From: Symbiodinium natans | Lineage: Eukaryota; Sar; Dinophyceae; Suessiales; Symbiodiniaceae | Length of the DNA stretch: 64,000 nucleotides | Direction: 5' to 3' | Assembly (NCBI GenBank): GCA_905221605.1 | Contig: CAJNDS010002392.1 | Location: 36,001 to 100,000, forward strand | Part shown: positions 22,571 to 33,061 of the stretch, in pieces | How the letters are laid out: each line of letters begins with the position of its first letter | Position numbering within the stretch: the stretch's first letter is position 1 | Program-made: the position numbers and the translations under genes | Notes under the pieces: model-generated | What the model was told of the DNA's origin: nothing | The model's database searches: none | What the model saw: only the letters and a program-made list of their open reading frames with translations

Positions 22571-22799
22571 CACCAAACAAGCCTCGGGTCCTAGTCGGGG
22601 GTTACTACAGAACCCTCCTCAAACTTCCTACAGGAATTTGGGCTTTAGTGTTTGGGGGGTTTAGGGTGATGTCCCTCGAAACCTCTAAAGTGAGTTATTA
22701 GAATGCTTCCGTACCAAGACCCAGTAAGATACTCCCTAAAGCCCCTAAGCCCGAAACCCCAAACCAGCAAGCTAAATCAAAAACCCCTACACTTGGAAC

Positions 22800-23080
22800 T
22801 GCAGACCCTAAACCCTAAAACCCTAAAACCCTAAAGCCCTAAAGCCCTAAAACCCTAAAACCCTAAAAGCCTAAAAGCCTAAAAGCCTAAAAGCCTAAAA
22901 GCCTAAAAGCCTAAAAGCCTAAAAGCCTAAAAGCCTAAAAGCCTAAGACCCTCAAACCCAAAAAACCTAAAACCCTAAAACCCTAAAACCCTAAAACCCT
23001 AAACCCCTAAAACCCTAAAACCCTAAACCCTAAACCCTAAACCCTAAACCCCAACCCCGAAACCCTAGACCCTAAACCCC
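22800..23080. repeat. CCCTAAAA / CCTAAAAG arrays
   Basis: Octamer CCCTAAAA, then eleven uniform AGCCTAAA units (22862-22943), then CCCTAAAA and CCCTAAA again. Confidence 0.9.
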
Positions 23081-23093
23081 CCAAAACTGCAAG

Positions 23094-23126
23094 GCTCGAG
23101 AAGAGCTGGTCCAGCGCCTTCTCGAC
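23094..23126 (+). CDS. Micro-exon candidate
   Basis: GCAAG|GCT, 11 codons AREELVQRLLD, donor GAC|GCCTGC, phase 0. CCCTAAA variants before, TTTAGGG from 23166. Confidence 0.38.
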
Positions 23127-23366
23127 GCCTGCGGGCGGAGTTGAGCCCTTCGCAACGCGGAAAAGGAGGGTTTAGGGTTTAGGGTTTAGGGTTTAGGGTT
23201 TAGGGTTTAGGGTTTAGGGTTTAGGGTTTAGGGTTTAGGGTTTAGGGTTTAGGGCTTAGCAAGCTTTGCCTTTGGAGAGGTGGGTTTTGAAGAGCACCCT
23301 AAACCCTAAACCCTAAACCCTAAACCCTACACCCTAAACCCTCAACCCTCAACCCTAATATCTCAG

Positions 23367-23390
23367 GGGGTCGTTGAGCTGGCCGACTCA
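23367..23390 (+). CDS. Micro-exon candidate (24 nt)
   Basis: CTCAG|GGG, eight codons GVVELADS, donor TCA|GTGGGG, phase 0. Confidence 0.3.
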
Positions 23391-23574
23391 GTGGGGCCTC
23401 AGAGGTTTCTTAAGGGCTTGTGGGTTTGAGGGCTTGGGTCTAGGGCTTCTATACTCTTGTTAGGGTTTAGGGTTTAGGGTCTAGGGTTTAGGGTTTAGGG
23501 TCTAGGGTCTAGGGTTTAGGGTTTAGGGTTGAGGGTTGAGGGTTTAGGGTTTAGGGTTCGGCGTCTCGAGCCCT

Positions 23575-24393
23575 GCAACGATGAAGCCCTAAACCGAATC
23601 CTGACACTTCCCTCAAGCATAGCTGGACAGACACAGGCCCCAAACGTAGTAGCTGAATGAGTGCACTTGGCTTTCTTATGCCTGGCTCTTAGGACTTGAA
23701 CGAACCTTTTTTTGGGTTTTGTGGAAAATCATTTTTCTCGAAATACAACATTGAATATGCTGAGCCTGTGCCAGAAAGCGCAGCTTGGCTTGCCGCTCCG
23801 CACGAAGCCGGACGCACCCACGTCAGCTAGAGGCTTGTTTCAAGGGAAGGTGTGGGCATATTACGGTGGACCACTGCTGTCGACATGAAGCAGGGCTTAT
23901 ATTTCTGTTTTTTGGTGAGTGTATACAAGCTTCCTTTTTAATATTGGTGAGTGTATATACCTGGTGGGGGTACAAGAAATATATACCCTACTTCATATTA
24001 CGAAGTGCATTGGATCAGCTTCACTTAAGTGCAGCTTACTAAATCAGGGCAGGGTATGAACTAGGCTGGTTCACCTAACTGTTCTTTCCTCATAACCCTG
24101 CACCTGAGCATAGCCTTGATGGATCTATACGTGCATGTACAATTCTTAAGCTTAATGTCCTGCTAAGAAACATCATCTGGGCTTCAGTTTGGCCTTGCTC
24201 AAAGCCAGCTTTATTTCGAGATTCGCCAATGGCCTGGCCACCTGCCGTGTAGCCTCTATGCCAGTTGTGACTTGTCGCAACTTGAGTAGTGGAGCTTTGG
24301 TTCGCCATCGCAGCTTCATGTGTGCTTGCATTTGCACAAGACACAGGCGCACATCTGTTCTGATGCGCTGCACGCCAGTAGCAGCTTGTCGCA
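23575..24393 (+). promoter_or_regulatory. Telomere-free region upstream of the Ubl-RCC1 gene
   Basis: About 800 bp without TTTAGGG, locally AT-rich, with GGTGAGTGTATA twice (23916, 23947) and CTTGTCGCAA twice (24271, 24385). Several overlapping ORFs on both strands look like shadows. It may be promoter and 5' UTR; dinoflagellate promoters are poorly defined, so this is inference. Confidence 0.3.
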
Positions 24394-25692
24394 ATGGCGC
24401 TCGAGCTGACGGTCGGGGCGTTAAGTGGAAAAAGTATTGTCTTGCGAGCAGACCCGCAGTCGTCGGTGGACAACCTGAAGTACAGGGCGCATGTTGCGCT
24501 CGAATTTTCCCTCCGGGGGCGGCTGTGGAAATCCGAAAAAGTCCTGGACGGAGACTCTACCCTTGAGAGCGCCGAGTTGCACTCAGATGACCACCTTCAG
24601 CTGCGCATTTCGCCGCCTGAAATAAGTTGCTTCACCCGTTGCAATGGTGATAGGCAGGGCTCATTTGCCATCATCCTTGGCGATGGGTGTGTGTTCACGT
24701 GGGGCGATGCTTTCGGCAGTGACGGTGTTGGATTCCAGCAGCAGCTGAACAACGTTAAACAGATCCAAGCCACTTCCGAGGCATTTGCTGTCATCCGGTG
24801 CAATGGGTCTGTGGTCACCTTGGGCGACAGTAAACGGGGTGGCGACAGTAGTGCAGTCGAGGGGCAGCTAAGAGACGTGCAAGACATCCAAGCCACATAC
24901 GGAGCCTTTGCTGCCATCCGGCGCGATGGGTCTGTGGTCACATGGGGAGACCCTGGTGTTGGGGGTAACAGTAGTGCAGTCGAAGGGCAGCTGAGAGACG
25001 TGCAACACATCCAAGCCACAAACAGCGCATTTGCTGCCATCAAAAGCGATGGGTCGGTGGTCACGTGGGGCCACAGTGTTCACGGTGGCGACAGTCGTGC
25101 CGTGCAGAAGCAGCTGAACGACGTCGAGCGGATCCAAGCCACAAGCTTTGCATTTGCTGCCATCAAGCACGATGGGTCGGTGGTCACCTGGGGCCAGAAT
25201 GGCTACAGTCATGAGGTGCTGAACGACGTCAAAGAGATCCAAGCCACACAGGCAGCGTTTGCTGGCATCAAGCGCGATGGGTCTGTGGTCACATGGGGCG
25301 ACGCTCGTTTTGGGGGTGACAGTAGTGCAGTCAAGGAGCAGCTAAGAGACGTGCGCTACATCCAAGCCACAAGCAGCGCATTTGCTGCCATCAAGCATGA
25401 TAGGTCTGTGGTCACATGGGGCGACCCTGGTTTTGGGGGTGACAGTAGTGCAGTCGAGGGGCAGCTAAGAGACGTGCAACACATCCAAGCCACAAACAGC
25501 GCATTTGCTGCCATCAAATGCAATGGGTCGGTGGTCACGTGGGGCGATGCTCGCAGAGGTGGTCATGGTCTTTCAGCCGAGTCGCAGCTGAACGACGTCG
25601 AACAGCTCCAAGCCACACAGGCAGCGTTTGCTGCCATCCGTGGGGCGACGCTCTTTTTGGGGGTGACAGTAGTGCAGTCAAGGAGCAGCTAA
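24394..25692 (+). CDS. Ubiquitin-like + RCC1-type repeat protein (frame lost at 3' end)
   Basis: Uninterrupted 432-codon frame from an ATG. Residues 1-73 resemble a ubiquitin-like fold: it begins MALELTVGALSGK and ends LQLRI, with LxxxxxL spacing and 'DGDSTLESAELHSDDHLQL'-like features. From residue about 80 there are eight or nine copies of a 41-residue unit built on AFAAIKxDGSVVTWGD...QLRDVQ-IQAT, an RCC1-type propeller blade. One blade is 35 residues. Dinoflagellate databases often label such proteins HERC/UVR8-like; partner and role are unknown. No telomere repeat lies inside and I see no intron. A 22-bp loss at about 25639 shifts frame, so the last 18 residues here are out-of-register sequence. 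Upstream 23.6-24.4 kb has no telomere tracts and may hold the promoter or 5' UTR. Confidence 0.8.
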   Translation: MALELTVGALSGKSIVLRADPQSSVDNLKYRAHVALEFSLRGRLWKSEKVLDGDSTLESAELHSDDHLQLRISPPEISCFTRCNGDRQGSFAIILGDGCVFTWGDAFGSDGVGFQQQLNNVKQIQATSEAFAVIRCNGSVVTLGDSKRGGDSSAVEGQLRDVQDIQATYGAFAAIRRDGSVVTWGDPGVGGNSSAVEGQLRDVQHIQATNSAFAAIKSDGSVVTWGHSVHGGDSRAVQKQLNDVERIQATSFAFAAIKHDGSVVTWGQNGYSHEVLNDVKEIQATQAAFAGIKRDGSVVTWGDARFGGDSSAVKEQLRDVRYIQATSSAFAAIKHDRSVVTWGDPGFGGDSSAVEGQLRDVQHIQATNSAFAAIKCNGSVVTWGDARRGGHGLSAESQLNDVEQLQATQAAFAAIRGATLFLGVTVVQSRSS

Positions 25693-25838
25693 GAGACGTG
25701 CACTACATCCAAGCCACAAGCGGCGCATTTGCGGCCATCAAGCGCGATGGGTCGGTGGTCCCGTGGGGCTGCACTTCCTTTGGTGCCAAGGCTGACGCAA
25801 TGAGGGAGCACCTGTCTAAACTGTCCCAGGTGCCGTGA
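25641..25838 (+). pseudogene. Displaced 3' end of the Ubl-RCC1 gene
   Basis: After the frame break, another frame continues the repeat (WGDALFGGDSSAVKEQLRDV, then AFAAIKRDGSVVPWG) and ends LSKLSQVP-stop at 25836. Compared with neighbouring units, 22 bases covering IKxDGSVVT are missing between GCCATC (25633) and TGGGGC (25641). Either the gene is a recent pseudogene, the shorter C-terminus is tolerated, or the reads lost a repeat segment. A 348-bp CCCTAAA array starts 22 bases after the stop. Confidence 0.7.
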
Positions 25839-25860
25839 TCCTGTGACGACGATTCCGCAT

Positions 25861-26208
25861 CAACCCTAAACCCTAAACCCTAAACCCTAAACCCTAAACC
25901 CTAAACCCTAAACCCTAAACCCTAAACCCTAAACCCTAAACCCTAAACCCTAAACCCTAAACCCTAAACCCTAAACCCTAAACCCAAACCCCTAAACCCA
26001 AAACCCTAAACCCTAAACCCTAAACCCTAAACCCTAAACCCTAAACCCTAAACCCTAAACCCTTAACCATAAACCCTAAACCCTAAACCCTAAACCCTAA
26101 ACCCTAAACCCTAAACCCTAAACCCTAAACCCTAAACCCTAAACCCTAAACCCTAAACCCTAAACCCTAAAACCCTAAAACCCTAAAACCCTAAGCCCTA
26201 AACCCTAT
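25861..26208. repeat. CCCTAAA array after the Ubl-RCC1 gene
   Basis: About 48 units with a few single-base variants. Confidence 0.95.
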
Positions 26209-26579
26209 AAGCCTCAAGAAGCGAGCAGTGCCCTTTGCAGCCGTGGTGGCGTTGCTTGCTTCCATGTTGTTGTCGTCTAGGGCCTGCAGCCACATATAGA
26301 TCGTACAGTGCAGCAGCGACCGGAGCGTATCCGCAAAGATCCGCGAGTCAAAAGCAGGGGAGATCGGGCGGTTGGCTCAGCCCGCACGGCTCAGTGATTG
26401 ATGTTGAAGCCGGAGTTTGCAGTGTGCACAGTGTGTGCAGAGTGTGTGTAGTGCTTTATTTGCAGTTCGGACCTTCACGGATTCAGGCCAGTCTCCCAGA
26501 AGAGCGTGACGGAATGGACCAACCGCACGGGTTTTAGGCTTTAGGGGGGGGGGGGGGGGGGGGCCTTGGCTGGCCAGGC

Positions 26580-26800
26580 ACTTCGCATAGCGAAGTGTGC
26601 AGTGCTCCAAGTTTTGTGTGCCGAGTTTGTCATTGTCTGCCAGTTTCACTCAGGGGTTTGTCTCGGCATTGCGCGGTATGTTCGGTTCAGACGTCAGCCA
26701 GGCACACTTTACACGTTTTGGGATACTACAATCCCCGAAAGAACTGAAAGTGTACTCTCTTTTGGGGGGCTTATTGAACGCAGCAACTAAGTTAGAACCA
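26580..26800. repeat. Dispersed repeat segment
   Basis: CACTTTACACGTTTTGGGAT ... GAAAGTGTAC ... GAACGCAGCAACTAAG; a related segment is at 61340-61415 (CACTTTGCACTTCTTGGGAT ... GAACCCAGCAACTAAG). ORFs across it are not recognised. Confidence 0.5.
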
Positions 26801-27103
26801 AGCCCCCAACCTGAAACCCTAAACCCCAAAGGCGTCCAACCCTAAACAAATCGCAAGACTCCGCAGACCCACCGAAAACCCGCAGACCTGGGACCCCTAG
26901 TCTCCAGATGCTTTAAAAACCCTAAGCCCCCAAGACCCAAACCCTCAACCCTAGACACGAAACCCAAACCGTCCCCAAACCCCAAACCTCACACCTCAAA
27001 CCCCAAGCCCCAGACCCCAAACCCCAAACCCCTAACCCCAAACCCCTAAACCCTAGCTGAACACCCCAAACCCGAGCTAAGACCTAAAACTTGAGCTGTG
27101 GAC

Positions 27104-27180
27104 ATGCGAGCCGCCGATGCCTCCTCGCCGGAGGGTCTGGTGTCATCCGGTGCCCAGGCCATCGTGTTCCCGCGGGAGGG
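27104..27180 (+). other. Coding-like island
   Basis: ATG-initiated open frame MRAADASSPEGLVSSGAQ then AIVFPREG into TTTAGGG; an internal CCCAG|GCC could be the true exon start. Possibly an early exon of the SMYD-like gene, but nothing proves it. Confidence 0.3.
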
Positions 27181-27898
27181 GTTTAGGGTTTAGGGTCTGG
27201 GTGTAGGGTTTAGGGTTTGGGTTTAGGGTGTAGGGTTTAGGGTTTAGGCGGTAGGGGGTAGGGTTTAGGCGGTAGGGTTTAGGGTGTAGGCTTCAGGGTT
27301 TGGGTTTCAGGGTGTAGGGTTTAGCGTGTAGGGTGTAGGTTTGGGGTGTAGGGTTTGAGGTTCAGGACGGTTTAGGCACTTTCGTGTGCCAGGGCCGAAC
27401 CCCTCGAACCCTAAGCCCTGTTGGTTCGAACACTCTCAATCCCTAAGGGGCCCGGTTTGCAGTTTCGGCTTCGCCCCAAAACTGGAGCTTCTCTCAACAC
27501 GGCCCGGAGCCTGAGCAATGCATGGAAAGCCAAACGACAAGAGGGTTTGGGGGGTTGGGGCTTAGGGTACCTGAAGTTATAAACACGGCTACACAGTTTA
27601 GGGTTTAGGGTTTAGGGTTGTACCTATTTTAGTCTGAACACAGACGCCCTACTTACCTCCCTCATTCCAAGTGCCCATGAACCTGCATTTTCGGGTTTAG
27701 GAATCAGGGTTTAGGGTTTAGGGTTTAGGGTTTAGGATTTAGGGTTTAGGTAGGGTTTAGGGTTTAGGATTTAGGGTTTAGGGTTTAGGGTTTGGGAATC
27801 AGGGCTTGGGATTTAGGGTTTCGGGCAAAACTGCCTCGCCCTCTCAGAAGCCGTAGAAAACAAGCCCGGAGCCCCGAGACTCAAAACGCCTGACGGTT

Positions 27899-28012
27899 TA
27901 GGGTTTAGGGTTTAGGGTTTAGGGTTTAGGGTTTAGGGTTTAGGGTTTAGGGTTTAGGGTGGAGGGTGTAGGGTTTAGGGTTTAGGGTTTAGGGGTTTAG
28001 GGTTCAGTCAAG
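27899..28012 (+). repeat. TTTAGGG array
   Basis: About 14 units with one GGAGGGTGTAGGG break, ending at a family-C element. Confidence 0.9.
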
Positions 28013-28145
28013 GGATGAAGACTCGTACCCCTCTTAGGTTTGGACCCCTAAAGGTTCCCCCAAATACACCCGAATACAGCCCTGGTACTACTTTAAGGAA
28101 AGGGGTCCCCAACACCCAGGGGTGCAACCTTCAGGGTCCAAGGTA
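28013..28145. mobile_element. MITE family C, diverged copy
   Basis: Left arm GAAGACTCGTACCCCTCTTA, then GGACCCCTAAAGGTTCCCCC as in the complement of the 43.4-kb copy; right arm AGGGGTGCAACCTTCAGGGT. Confidence 0.62.
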
Positions 28146-28305
28146 GAACCCCAAGAGTTCAGGGGCTGCTCCTAAACCCTAAACTCTAAACCCTAAACCC
28201 TAAACCCTAAACCCTAAACCCTAAACCCTAAACCCTAAACCCTAAACCCTAACCCCTAAACGCTCAGCCCTAAAACACGCAGAAGCCTTGGTTGGCTTAC
28301 GCCAG

Positions 28306-28332
28306 GGGGGCCGCTATGCCGTGGCCAGCAAA
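28306..28332 (+). CDS. SMYD-like exon a
   Basis: Acceptor GCCAG|GGG, codons GGRYAVASK, donor AAA|GCACGG. Followed shortly by a CCCTAAA array. Confidence 0.42.
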
Positions 28333-31243
28333 GCACGGTCCTGAGAGCAGTTTGGATTCAGCTTGCGGCACTTAGCTTGTGGCTCAGTGTGCACCCTAAA
28401 CCCTAAACCCTAAACCCTAAACCCTAAACCCTAAACCCTAAACCCGAAACCCGAAACCCCAAACCCCAAACCCCAAACCCCAAACCCTAAACCCTAAACC
28501 CTAAACCCTAAACCCTAAACCCTAAACCCTAAACCCTAAACCCTAAACCCTAAACCCTAAACCCTAAACCCTAAACCCTAAACCCTAAACCCTAAACCCC
28601 TGGACCCTAAGCCCTGAAGCCACACTTCTGGTCCAGGCTTTACTTGGGGCTTTGAGTTTTTGTGAGTAGGACCACCTTTAAGTAGTAGCCCTAAATCCTA
28701 AACCCTAAACCTGAAACCTGAAACCCAAACCCGAAGACCTTGAGTTTTTGTATCAAGTTCGCACCGGACCTAAACCCTGATACCCGTAAACTCCAAACTC
28801 CAAACCCTAAACCCTAAACCCTAAATCCTAAACCCTAAACCCTAAACCCTAAAAGCACCTTCGAACCCCTGCAAGTCGCGAGGAAGCTTTCCAAGCAGGT
28901 CCCAAGGTTCCTCTGCAGTTTTTTCAGGCCCTGAAGGTTCATGAGTAGTTGTAAGGGTTTAGGGTTTAGGGTTTAGGGTTTAGGGTTTAGGATTTAGGGT
29001 TTAGGGTTTGGGGTTCAGGGTTTAGGGCTTCGGCAGCTTCATGGGTGGCTGACCCTCGACCCAAAACCCCGCACCGCGTTTGTGAGGAAGCACAAAGAAT
29101 GAAAACCCTATAAACCCTATAAACCCTAAAACACCCTATAGACCCTAAAAACCCTATAAACCCCATACACCCTATAAACCCTATAAATTCTTTAGGGTTT
29201 AGGGTGTAGGGGGACAGGGGGCTCCGAGAACAGATCAGAATTAAGGAGCACCCCCCCCCCCCCCCCCCCTCCCGCCAAGTTATACGATGTAAGGAATGTT
29301 TTCTTGAGGGTTGAGGGTGTATGCAAGTCTGAAGGACCCCTGTTCCCAAAACCCGAAACCCTAAAGCCCTCAGCACCAGGGGGCCTTGTTTCGAGGATGT
29401 AGGGTGGGTTGTTTCTAGTGTTTCTTGTAGAGGGCTCGTCAAGGGATCGTCTTGAAACCCTAAACCCTAAACCCGAAATCCTATACCCTAAGCCCTAAAC
29501 CCTAGACCCTCCCTAGACGCTAAACCCTAAACCCTATAAACCTATAACCCTAAACCCTAAACCCTCAACCCTACACCCTACACCCTACACCCTCAACCCT
29601 ACACCCTACACCCTAAACCCTAAACCCTAAACCCTAAACCCTAAACCCTAAACCCTAAACCCTAAACCCTAAACCCTAAACCCTAAACCCTAAACCCTAA
29701 ACCCTAAACCCTAACCCGCCCAGAAGCCTCGGTGGCACCTCAAAGGAGTTGCGGCCTGGCGAGGTCCTGGGTTGGAGGGGTTTAGGGGTTTATAGGGTTT
29801 AGGGTTTAGGGTTCAGGGTTTAGGGTTTAGGGTTTAGGGTATAGGGTATAGGGTTTAGGGTTTCGGTTTTAGTTTTTAGGGTTTGGGGTTTAGGGTTTAG
29901 GGTTTATAGGTTTAATATGGGTTTATAGGGTTAATAGGCTTAGTAGGGGTTTATAGGGTTATTAGGTTTTATAGGGTTTATAGGGTTTGTAGGGGTTTAT
30001 AGGGGTGTTTAGGGTTTATAGGGTTTATAGTGTTTTTAGGGCTTGGGGTTTAGGGTTTAGGGCAGAGGGCTTATGGTTTAGGCCAAGGGTCTTAGGTGGT
30101 TTAGGATGGTTCAGGGTTAAGGCTCGCAGGCAGGGTTTGAGGTTTGGGTTTCCAGGGTTTTGAGGGTTGAAAGCCCTACATCGTGGCAGTTTTTCCTTAC
30201 ATGCGCATTCCGTCCCCGGGAGGTTGTGAGCATGGGACCGATGTTTAGGGTTTAGGGTTTAGGGTTTAGGGTCAACTAGAAGCCGTTGTAGTGATATTGA
30301 AGCGTACGCCGACATGGCAGACGCCCATCAGATGGCCTTTTTTCAAGGCTCAGGTTGGGATGTTCCCCCCTTATACTAACAGTCCTCAATAGAGATTATA
30401 GTACTTCCCAGTTTAGGGCTTAGGGTTTAGGGTTCGGGGTTTGGGGTTTAGGGTTTAGGGTTAGGGTTTATGGTATCCCCCAATTATGATCCCTTTTAAG
30501 GATTGTGAGTGTAGGGGGTGGGGATGTTCCCCCTTATACTAACCTTAATAGTATAGGGATGATAGTGCCCCCGATTATGATCCCTTTTAAGGATTGTGAG
30601 TGTAGCCCTAAACCCTAAACCCTAGACCCTAGACCCTAAACCCTAAACCCTAAACCCTAAACCCGAAACCCTAAACCCCATTATAAGCCCCTACACCCAG
30701 AATCCATACGGCAGGTGGCCATGCGCGCCCCTCCGCTCGCGGCCATTCTCCATGTGCCTTGGAGAGAGACCCCTAGACTCCAATAGGGTTTGGGGTTTAG
30801 GGTTTAGGGTTCAGGGTTTAGGGTTTAGGGTTTAGAGTTTCGGGTTTAGGGTCCAGGGTTTAAGGAGTTTCCGGTTAAAGTTTAGGGTTTAATTAGGGTT
30901 CAGGGTTTAGGGTTTAGGGTTCGCTTGCGTCTTGATTAAGGGGCACAGGAGGCTCTGCGAAGCTTGTCGCAGAGTCACAGAGACACGGAACCCGTTGCAC
31001 GCGCCAAATCCGGTTCATCCTCTTGCCGATGATCGCCAGTACCAACCCAGACTTTGGGAGGATCCAAAAAGTACACCCCTTAAGGGTTCCGAACGCCCCA
31101 CACCACCTAAACCCCCCTAAACCCCGCGCCCCCCCCCCCCCTCCGAACCCCTCCCCGAAACCCCCCAAACCCCCCAAACCCCTAAACCCCTTAAACCCTC
31201 CCAGGAGCAGTATCGCGGACGCCGCTGCGATCGCTGCTTCACG
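28306..31243 (+). CDS. SMYD-like (SET/MYND) protein, N-terminal micro-exons only
   Basis: Four phase-0 islands at 28306-28332, 30190-30222, 30715-30753 and 31205-31243 join to GGRYAVASK, ...RPRE, VAMRAPPLAAILH, EQYRGRRCDRCFT. SMYD lysine methyltransferases start with a G-R-G/Y-A-type SET strand, then E-V-x-x-x-x-P, then RGxxCDxCF opening the MYND zinc finger, so order and content agree. Donors are GC, GT, GT, GC; acceptors are CAG or CCAG. The segment between the first two exons is longer than usual, so one border may be wrong. I could not find the rest of MYND or the SET catalytic half before the next gene begins at 33.0 kb. Confidence 0.5.
28394..28600. repeat. CCCTAAA/CCCCAAA array
   Basis: About 29 units; CCCGAAA and CCCCAAA variants are grouped at 28441-28486. 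Confidence 0.92.
28932..28955 (+). mobile_element. MITE family B half-copy ending in TTTAGGG
   Basis: CTGAAGGTTCATGAGTAGTT then GTAA, after which TTTAGGG repeats take over; the right half is absent. Similar half-copies: 41837-41862, 48308-48333, 48601-48627. Confidence 0.65.
29455..29715. repeat. CCCTAAA array with CCCTACA block
   Basis: A run of CCCTACA/CCCTCAA at 29565-29615 inside a CCCTAAA array. Upstream (29105-29190) is a short CCCTATAAA group. Confidence 0.9.
30190..30222 (+). CDS. SMYD-like exon b
   Basis: Acceptor GGCAG|TTT, codons FFLTCAFRPRE, donor GAG|GTTGTG. The end (RPRE) would precede VAM in the SET strand. Confidence 0.42.
30355..30602. mobile_element. MITE family A, two linked copies, one with telomere repeats inside
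   Basis: Left arms at 30355 and 30527 (GGGATGTTCCCCCTTATACT). Each is followed by the same internal segment ATTATGATCCCTTTTAAGGA and a degenerate right arm TTGTGAGTGTAG. The first copy holds about 65 bp of TTTAGGG/TTTGGGG in the middle. Confidence 0.68.
30715..30753 (+). CDS. SMYD-like exon c
   Basis: Acceptor GGCAG|GTG, codons VAMRAPPLAAILH, donor CAT|GTGCCT. CCCTAAA upstream, TTTAGGG downstream. Confidence 0.52.
31205..31243 (+). CDS. SMYD-like exon d (start of MYND finger)
   Basis: Acceptor CCCAG|GAG, codons EQYRGRRCDRCFT, donor ACG|GCAGGC. The CxxC pair after RG is typical of the first MYND knuckle. Confidence 0.55.
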
Positions 31244-31249
31244 GCAGGC

Positions 31250-33000
31250 CCTACCGACGCCTAGAAGCTTGGGTTCGGGTTGTAGAGTTTCGGGTTTGGG
31301 GTTTGGGGTTGGGTTTAAGGTTTGGGGTTTGGGGCTTCTGGAATGGGCTCTATTCAGAAGATTTGTGCGCCGCTGGTTCAGATGTAGGTGAGGAATGGTG
31401 GGGACTTATAGGTTGGGATCCTGACTGGCTCTTGGTAGGGGATGGGGGAATTAGGTGCCTTAATCCCCCTAGGTATTATATAGAGGACCGGTTCTTGGCA
31501 TCAAGCGTCTGCAAGGATAGGGAGACAACCGAATACCAGAACTACTACCAGCGCGACCAGGTCTGCGAAAAGAGCACAAAGCCAGGCAAGGGCGATGGGG
31601 TGGGAAGATTTGAAGTACGTGTGGGGCGGATGAAGATGAGGAACCTTCGCTACTTCCTCCCGCGGTGGTCATGCCCTGTGGTCGGAGATGCTCTGTCCTG
31701 CTACAGCCTGGAACTGGTGGTCATGCCCCGTCATCGTTCCTTTCCGGTGCGGAACTAGTGCGAGCTTTGCCTTGCACATCCTTCTGACGATGGCATACCA
31801 GCATTGGTTTAGGGAATCTGCCAGGTCACTCGACATGTATGTAAGCGGCTCCGTAAAAGTAGGCATGCACCTTACTATCCCTAAGCCCTACACCCCTGTC
31901 CCGAATCCTGCATTCTCCGAAGCCCTAACCCCCTAGCCCCGAAACCCTAAACCCTAAACCCTAAACCCTAAATCCCTGAGCCCCCCACCCCTTCACCCCA
32001 GACCGGCCAGAGCCGCGTGCCCTGAGCCCGCCCCCTATACAGCCTAAGCCCTGTAAAGCCTAAACCCTACATAAACCCTTTTGAAACCCAATCCCAACCC
32101 CTAAGCCCTAAACCCCAAACCCCAAACCCCAAATCCCAAACCCCAAACCCCAAACCCCAAACCCCAAACCCCAAACCCCAAACCCCAAACCCCAAACCCC
32201 AAACCCCAAACCCCAGACCAGACCCCAAACCCCAAACCCCAAACCCCAAACCCCAAACCCAAACCCCAAACCCCAAACCCCAACCCCCAACCCCAAACCC
32301 CAAACCCCAAACCCCAAACCCCAAACCCCAAACCCTACCCCCTGCCCCCAAAGTTGGGGGAAACTTTGGGGAGTTCGAGAAGGTTTGGGTAGCCAGCCGC
32401 TACTAATTTGCTTAAGAACCGTATGTTTGTTCAAATGTTTAGGGTTCGGGGTTTAGGGTTTGGGGGTTTGGGGTTCAGGGCTCAGGGGGCAGTGGTGCCC
32501 TTCTTGCCCCGTTTGGGTTGCCCGAATTGTAGATTGCCTACTGGAATACGGTGTCGGATTTACATGGCTTAGAGGGTTTAGAGGGGCTTTCAGGGTTTAT
32601 GGGGCTTGAAGGGGCTAGAGGGTTTCAGAATCTTTCCAGTTTAATTGTTGGTCTTATTGGGCTTCTTAGGGTATGACCTCAAAACCCCGAAGCTCTCTGC
32701 GGCAGATGATCACAGCGTGTGGGCCACGGAAATCAGAAAAAAAAACACCCTAAACCCTACACCCTGACCCCAAACTTTCAGAACTTAGACACCCGAAACC
32801 AAGCCCGGACCCCCCCCCCCCCCCCCCCCCCCCCTCCCTCCAAACCCCAAGCGTCAGGCCCCCTACGACCCTCCAGCCTCACCCCTCAGGCCTAAACCCT
32901 AAACTTTGCCCTAAACCCTAAACCCTTAACCCTCAACCCTAAACCCCAAAACCCGAAACCCGAAAGCCTGAACCCTCAACCCTCAGGCCGAAACCCTAAA
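31250..33000. other. Gap between the SMYD-like exons and the RWDD2-like gene
   Basis: Contains an ORF with 150 open codons (31303-31758, partly telomere-derived), a CCCCAAA array, and a short phase-0 island LSAADDHS (CGAAG|CTC at 32691, donor GTGTGG). I looked here for the missing MYND cysteines and did not find them. Confidence 0.35.
32105..32335. repeat. CCCCAAA array
   Basis: About 32 near-perfect CCCCAAA units; the overlapping minus-strand GFGVWGL frames are repeat artefacts. Confidence 0.93.
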
Positions 33001-33013
33001 CTCAACCCTGGCC

Positions 33014-33061
33014 ATGGATGGCTGGGTGTCCCGGCAACTGGCCGAGATCGAGAGCCTCCAG
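33014..33061 (+). CDS. RWDD2-like exon 1 (start codon)
   Basis: Sixteen codons, MDGWVSRQLAEIESLQ, phase 0 at the end. Donor is CAG|GCAAGC. Upstream is degenerate CCCTAAA. The last residues are the start of the RWD helix. Confidence 0.7.

Noticed and set aside
24597-25538. Minus-strand ORFs opposite the Ubl-RCC1 gene
   Set aside because: They mirror the 41-residue repeat and have no independent features.
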